The notes below the pieces were generated by a model, which made no database searches, was not told where the DNA came from, and saw only the letters and a list, made by a program, of their open reading frames with translations. A DNA stretch of 56,397 nucleotides from Sulfitobacter maritimus (GTDB lineage: Bacteria; Pseudomonadota; Alphaproteobacteria; Rhodobacterales; Rhodobacteraceae): NCBI RefSeq assembly GCF_013346665.1, contig NZ_JABVBB010000026.1, positions 1 to 56,397 of the forward strand, written 5' to 3'. Within the stretch, counting starts at the first letter, position 1. Every line of letters starts with the position of its first letter. Shown here in pieces: positions 53,018 through 56,397 of this stretch. The position numbers and the translations under genes are program-made.

Positions 53018-55018
53018 ATGGGAAAGTCGCGGATCGCGACCGGCGTTTTGCTGGTGACGCTTGTGACCGGGGCCATGGGCTACACCATCGCCTCGGCCGT
53101 GCTGACGTATCAGGATCTCGGCTTCGGGGCCGAGATCGACTTTGCCTATATCGCGCAGAACTATCTGGCGATCCTCGATCGCCGCCCGGAGGACGCCCAA
53201 CTCATCCACCTGATCATCGGTAGCTTCGCCGCCGCCGGTATGATGCTGAGCCTCGCCCTGTCGGGGTCCGCGCTCACACGCTTTGGCCAGACCCATTGGC
53301 AGACCTCCCGCGAGATGAAGGCCAATGGGTTCTTCGGCGCGCCCGGGACGGGATTCATCCTCGGTAAACTTGGGGCGCCGGGCTCCCGCGCGAAATACAT
53401 CTGCTCGACGGTCTTTCCCCATGCGCTGATCGTGGCCCCCACGGGTCGCGGCAAGACCACGGGTTTTGTCATTCCGAACCTGCTCACCTGGCAAGGCTCT
53501 GCCGTGACGCTCGATGTGAAGGGCGAGTGTTTCGAGGCCACGGCGCGGCACCGCGCAGCCCAGGGCGACAAGGTCTATCGCTTTGCTCCCACGGATTGGG
53601 AGAGCAAGCGCACCCATCGCTATAACCCGCTCCTGCGTATCTTCGAGCTGAAAGATCCTGCGCGCCAGCAGATGGAACTGCAGCTCTTGGCGACGCTGTT
53701 CCTGCAGAGTGACAACGACCGGGTGCAGGGCCTCCTCAAGGGCGGGATCGATCTCTTCGTGGCGGCAGGGCTTTTGGCCTTCCAGCGCAAGCGCCCGACC
53801 TTGGGCGAGATTTACCGCATCGCTGCCTCGGGCGGGAACAAGCAGAAGGAGTATTTTGCGCGCGGCCACGAGGTGGAAAACCGGGGTGCCAAGCTGATCT
53901 TCACGCGGCTCGCTTCGACCAACAACGACACCCTGACTTCCTATGTCTCGCTCCTGATGACCTCGGGGCTCGATCAATGGCAGAACCCGGCGATCGATGA
54001 GGCGACGGCGGTGTCGGATTTTGATTTCCGGACGATCCGGAAGAAACCCTTTTCGGTTTATCTCGTGGTCCAGCCGCTGATGGTCAAACCTCTAGCGCCG
54101 CTGATCCGCCTTTTCTTCTCCGATCTTCTCTCGGCCATGCAGGAAAAGGACCCCGGGCCAGATGAGCCGTGGCCGGTGATGATCATGCTCGATGAGTTCA
54201 ACCGCCTCGGCAAGATGCCCATAGTGGTCGAGAGCATCGAGACCCTACGCACCTATCGAGGTCACCTGGCCGTCGTCACCCAAACCATCCCCGCCCTCGA
54301 TGAAATCTACGGCGAGAACACCCGCCGGGCCCTGCAGGGCAACGCGGGCGTTAAGCTCTATCTGACGCCTTCTGACGAGAAGACCGTCGAGGAGCTGAGC
54401 AAGGCGGTCGGTAAGACCACGAAAACCGTCGTCACGCGGTCGCAATCCATCGGCAAGAACCCCTTCGAGGGGCGTAGCCAATCAACACGGACCGAGGAAA
54501 GCTCTTTGCTCCCCGAAGACGAGGCTCGCCGCCTGCCACTCGACGAGATCGTCATAGTGATCGATGCACAAATGCCTGTCCGGGCGAAGCGGATCCAGTA
54601 TTTTGACGACCGGCTGTTTAAGGCCATCCATGCGGCGCAGACAGGCGAGTTGCCATTTCCAGAGCCGGGGGGAGGGGGGCCGCAAGGCACGCTGCCGCTG
54701 AGCATGCGCGCCATGCCGATGACACCGCCACTGGACGGGTCTGGCGGATCCGAGGCCGACGTTGAGGCCGAACGCCAGGCTGCTGATGGCCAATCGTCAG
54801 GGAAAACTGATGTCGCTCCAAAGAAAACTTCGCCGGTCGTTCAAGCCGTTATCGCCGAGGAACAGCGCCAGATGGAGATGGATTTTGGCAGCAGCGTTGT
54901 GGATTCTGAAGCTGCGAGCGTAGCTGATGAGGCGCAGATGCGCTCTGCAGTCGATGGATTGGCTGAAATGGAAGCGATGCTGCAGGAGGGGGATGGCGAA
55001 AAGCTGGTTGCTCGATAG
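53018..55018 (+). CDS. virD4: VirD4/TraG-type coupling protein
   Basis: 666 residues from ATG 53018, nine bases after the relaxase stop; a TTG at 53006 overlapping that stop is possible. Two N-terminal membrane helices (about 10-30 and 65-85) are followed by the ATPase: Walker A APTGRGKTTGFVIPNLL and Walker B MIMLDEFNRLG, plus AVVTQTIPALDEIYGENTR. The acidic C-terminal tail is variable. It feeds the relaxase-DNA complex to a type IV channel. No VirB genes are in the window, so the channel must be elsewhere or supplied in trans. Confidence 0.93.
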   Translation: MGKSRIATGVLLVTLVTGAMGYTIASAVLTYQDLGFGAEIDFAYIAQNYLAILDRRPEDAQLIHLIIGSFAAAGMMLSLALSGSALTRFGQTHWQTSREMKANGFFGAPGTGFILGKLGAPGSRAKYICSTVFPHALIVAPTGRGKTTGFVIPNLLTWQGSAVTLDVKGECFEATARHRAAQGDKVYRFAPTDWESKRTHRYNPLLRIFELKDPARQQMELQLLATLFLQSDNDRVQGLLKGGIDLFVAAGLLAFQRKRPTLGEIYRIAASGGNKQKEYFARGHEVENRGAKLIFTRLASTNNDTLTSYVSLLMTSGLDQWQNPAIDEATAVSDFDFRTIRKKPFSVYLVVQPLMVKPLAPLIRLFFSDLLSAMQEKDPGPDEPWPVMIMLDEFNRLGKMPIVVESIETLRTYRGHLAVVTQTIPALDEIYGENTRRALQGNAGVKLYLTPSDEKTVEELSKAVGKTTKTVVTRSQSIGKNPFEGRSQSTRTEESSLLPEDEARRLPLDEIVIVIDAQMPVRAKRIQYFDDRLFKAIHAAQTGELPFPEPGGGGPQGTLPLSMRAMPMTPPLDGSGGSEADVEAERQAADGQSSGKTDVAPKKTSPVVQAVIAEEQRQMEMDFGSSVVDSEAASVADEAQMRSAVDGLAEMEAMLQEGDGEKLVAR

Positions 55019-55107
55019 GGTGGCGGGGCATGGCTTTTCTGTACGGCGGGCGGAAAGCCGCCGTTCGCCGCAAAACGCACGAACGGCAGCTATGCGAACA
55101 AAGCTAA

Positions 55108-56397
55108 GGGCACCTCGATTTTTGAACAATTTTTGGTAGTTTGGCGGTGCGGGCGGCCTGAAGCAGGATCGTGGCTTTCGTCTGGCAATTGGCAGAGCCT
55201 CGCAGCCGCTGTATTGCGGCCTTCAAGCCTTGTTTGTCATGCTTTGACGCGTGATCGGTTCTTGGATCGCCCGGTATTCACGCCGGACACGGGTTGATGC
55301 GGCGCAGTTGAACGAGGCGTCGCATGTTATATGCGAGGTTCTTCATCCCGATCCTGGCCTTGGCTCGCACCAGACCAATGCTACGCACAAGGGTGCCACC
55401 CATGTCGTTGGTCTGTGCGCCGAATACATGTTCCACCCGGACCCGAACGGTGGATTTGGTCCGATTGCTGCCCTTGGCCTGATCTGTGAGAGGTTTGCCG
55501 CGTTTCCCCTTACGGTGGATGTGACTTTTCAGCTTCCGCGCGCGCAATTTCGCCTCCGTCTCCTCGGACCGATAGGCCGCATCCGCCCACACACCGGAGC
55601 CGGTATTGCCTCGCATCAGCAGGTGATCCACCGCTTGACTGTCATGCAGCGCGGCATCGCTGACGTGATAGCGCCGGACCAGCTTGTGCTTTCGGTCGAC
55701 GTTCACATGGTTCTTGTAGCCGTAATGGCTCTTGCCGTGCTTTTTCGTCCAGCGCGCGTCCACGTCCTTCTGGCTGCGCTTGGCGGGCTTGTTTTCCCAA
55801 TGCTCGGGGTTCTCGCCCTTCTTGATTGACGCGTTCTCGTCGCGCGTGTTGTGATTGCGCGGCACCGCCACAATAGAGGCATCAAGAATTTGCCCACCCC
55901 GAGCGATATACCCCTGCCGCGCCAAATACCCGTCAAATTGACGAAACAGCTCTTCCACCTTGCCCGCCTGCGCCAGCGCATCGCGATACAGCCACACCGT
56001 CTTTGCATCCGGCACCCGGTCCGCAAGGCTAAGTCCCAGAAACCTCATAAAGGACAGCCGGTCACGGACCTGATATTCGATCTGATCGTCCGACAGGTTG
56101 TAGAGTGCGCTCAGCACCAGCGTCTTGAACATCAGCACAGTGTCCATCGGCTTGCGGCCTGCGCGCGACTTGCGCTCCGCATCAGGCTTGCGCCAAACCT
56201 CATCCAAAATAGAACGAAACTCCTCCCACGGCACGACCGCATCGATCTCAACCAATGGGTCCTTCTTCGCGTCAAGGCTCGCATAGCGGTCGGAAAGATC
56301 AAAGAAACCCATCTGCGTCATTGCCGTCTCCCCTGTGCCGGTTCGTCCCATCAAAGATAACGCAGCACCGGGGTTGGGGCAATTTTTAGAGGTGCCC
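55108..56397 (-). mobile_element. IS5-family insertion sequence
   Basis: Left end GGGCACCTC at 55108-55116, right end complement (GAGGTGCCC) at the last bases of the window. CTAA sits just outside the left end, fitting the IS5 target pattern; the right flank is not visible. It holds one transposase gene and is about 1290 bases. The exact coincidence of the IS end with the window edge suggests a contig boundary at a repeat. Confidence 0.85.
55278..56321 (-). CDS. IS5-family transposase
   Basis: 347 residues from ATG 56321 with GGGGAGA upstream; an ATG at 56354 is also open. Features are MGFFDLSDRYASLDAKKDPL at the start, KTLVLSALYNLSDDQIEYQVRDRLSFMRFLGL in the N-terminal domain, and DDE residues D148 (LDASIV), D247 (ADAAYRSEE) and E297 (VRVEHVFG). 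The reading frame is intact and probably active. Confidence 0.92.
   Translation of the reverse strand: MTQMGFFDLSDRYASLDAKKDPLVEIDAVVPWEEFRSILDEVWRKPDAERKSRAGRKPMDTVLMFKTLVLSALYNLSDDQIEYQVRDRLSFMRFLGLSLADRVPDAKTVWLYRDALAQAGKVEELFRQFDGYLARQGYIARGGQILDASIVAVPRNHNTRDENASIKKGENPEHWENKPAKRSQKDVDARWTKKHGKSHYGYKNHVNVDRKHKLVRRYHVSDAALHDSQAVDHLLMRGNTGSGVWADAAYRSEETEAKLRARKLKSHIHRKGKRGKPLTDQAKGSNRTKSTVRVRVEHVFGAQTNDMGGTLVRSIGLVRAKARIGMKNLAYNMRRLVQLRRINPCPA

Noticed and set aside
1..56397. CRISPR array, tRNA or rRNA
   Set aside because: No regularly spaced repeats and no tRNA- or rRNA-like segments were noticed on reading.

Overview
The window looks like a large, mobilizable, mosaic replicon from an alphaproteobacterium of the Rhodobacterales (Roseobacter-type). 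The main reasons are a repA-repB-repC replication/partition operon with 16-bp palindromes after repC, the DUF1403/ScpB gene pair, a long run of small plasmid genes (ArdC, DUF3768, ParB-like, strawberry-notch helicase, DUF6878, DUF6915, DUF736, DUF2493) seen on conjugative alphaproteobacterial plasmids, and a MobC/MOBP relaxase/VirD4 block. No rRNA, tRNA or CRISPR array was recognised.

Layout. 1-3.2 kb: end of a tyrosine recombinase, a membrane protein, an IS6-family element and a broken SinR/Cas2-like gene. 3.3-10.0 kb (minus strand): a catabolic operon with an M81 (MlrC-type) metallopeptidase, a three-part TRAP transporter, an RpiR regulator and a class III aminotransferase. 10.5-14.0 kb: pcaIJF, which converts 3-oxoadipate to succinyl-CoA and acetyl-CoA, with a divergent IclR-type regulator. 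14.2-22.4 kb: a nucleotide-cyclase-like orphan, ScpB + DUF1403, a tyrosine recombinase, a SWIM/SNF2 helicase and a decayed serine recombinase. 22.6-27.6 kb: repABC followed by two identical palindromes, with an IS1182/IS5-like element inserted between them. 27.7-43.6 kb: a Fic protein and the GC-rich plasmid accessory backbone, including anti-restriction-type genes, a RelBE pair and a rhomboid protease. 44.0-46.9 kb: a more AT-rich defence cassette. 47.9-55.0 kb: DUF2493, small genes and mobilization genes. 55.1-56.4 kb: an IS5-family element ending at the last base of the window.

The most interesting locus is a compact XRE regulator - retron-type reverse transcriptase - TIR effector operon (44213-46390). 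The RT carries the retron hallmarks NAxxH, YVDD and VTG. The TIR protein has a distinctive C-terminal domain. A strongly structured, non-coding stretch (43798-43990) lies upstream and is the best candidate for the msr-msd RNA. The cassette lies between two copies of an 18-bp sequence that both cover a start codon beginning MAYDT, one of them that of the DUF2493 gene, which suggests insertion or recombination at that start.

How the parts work together: repABC and the palindromes maintain the replicon. MobC, relaxase and VirD4 would move it, with the secretion channel supplied from outside the window. ArdC and the methylase/helicase fusion may protect it from restriction on entry. RelBE stabilises it. 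The retron-TIR cassette would defend the host from phage, while the TRAP/M81 and pca operons are metabolic cargo.
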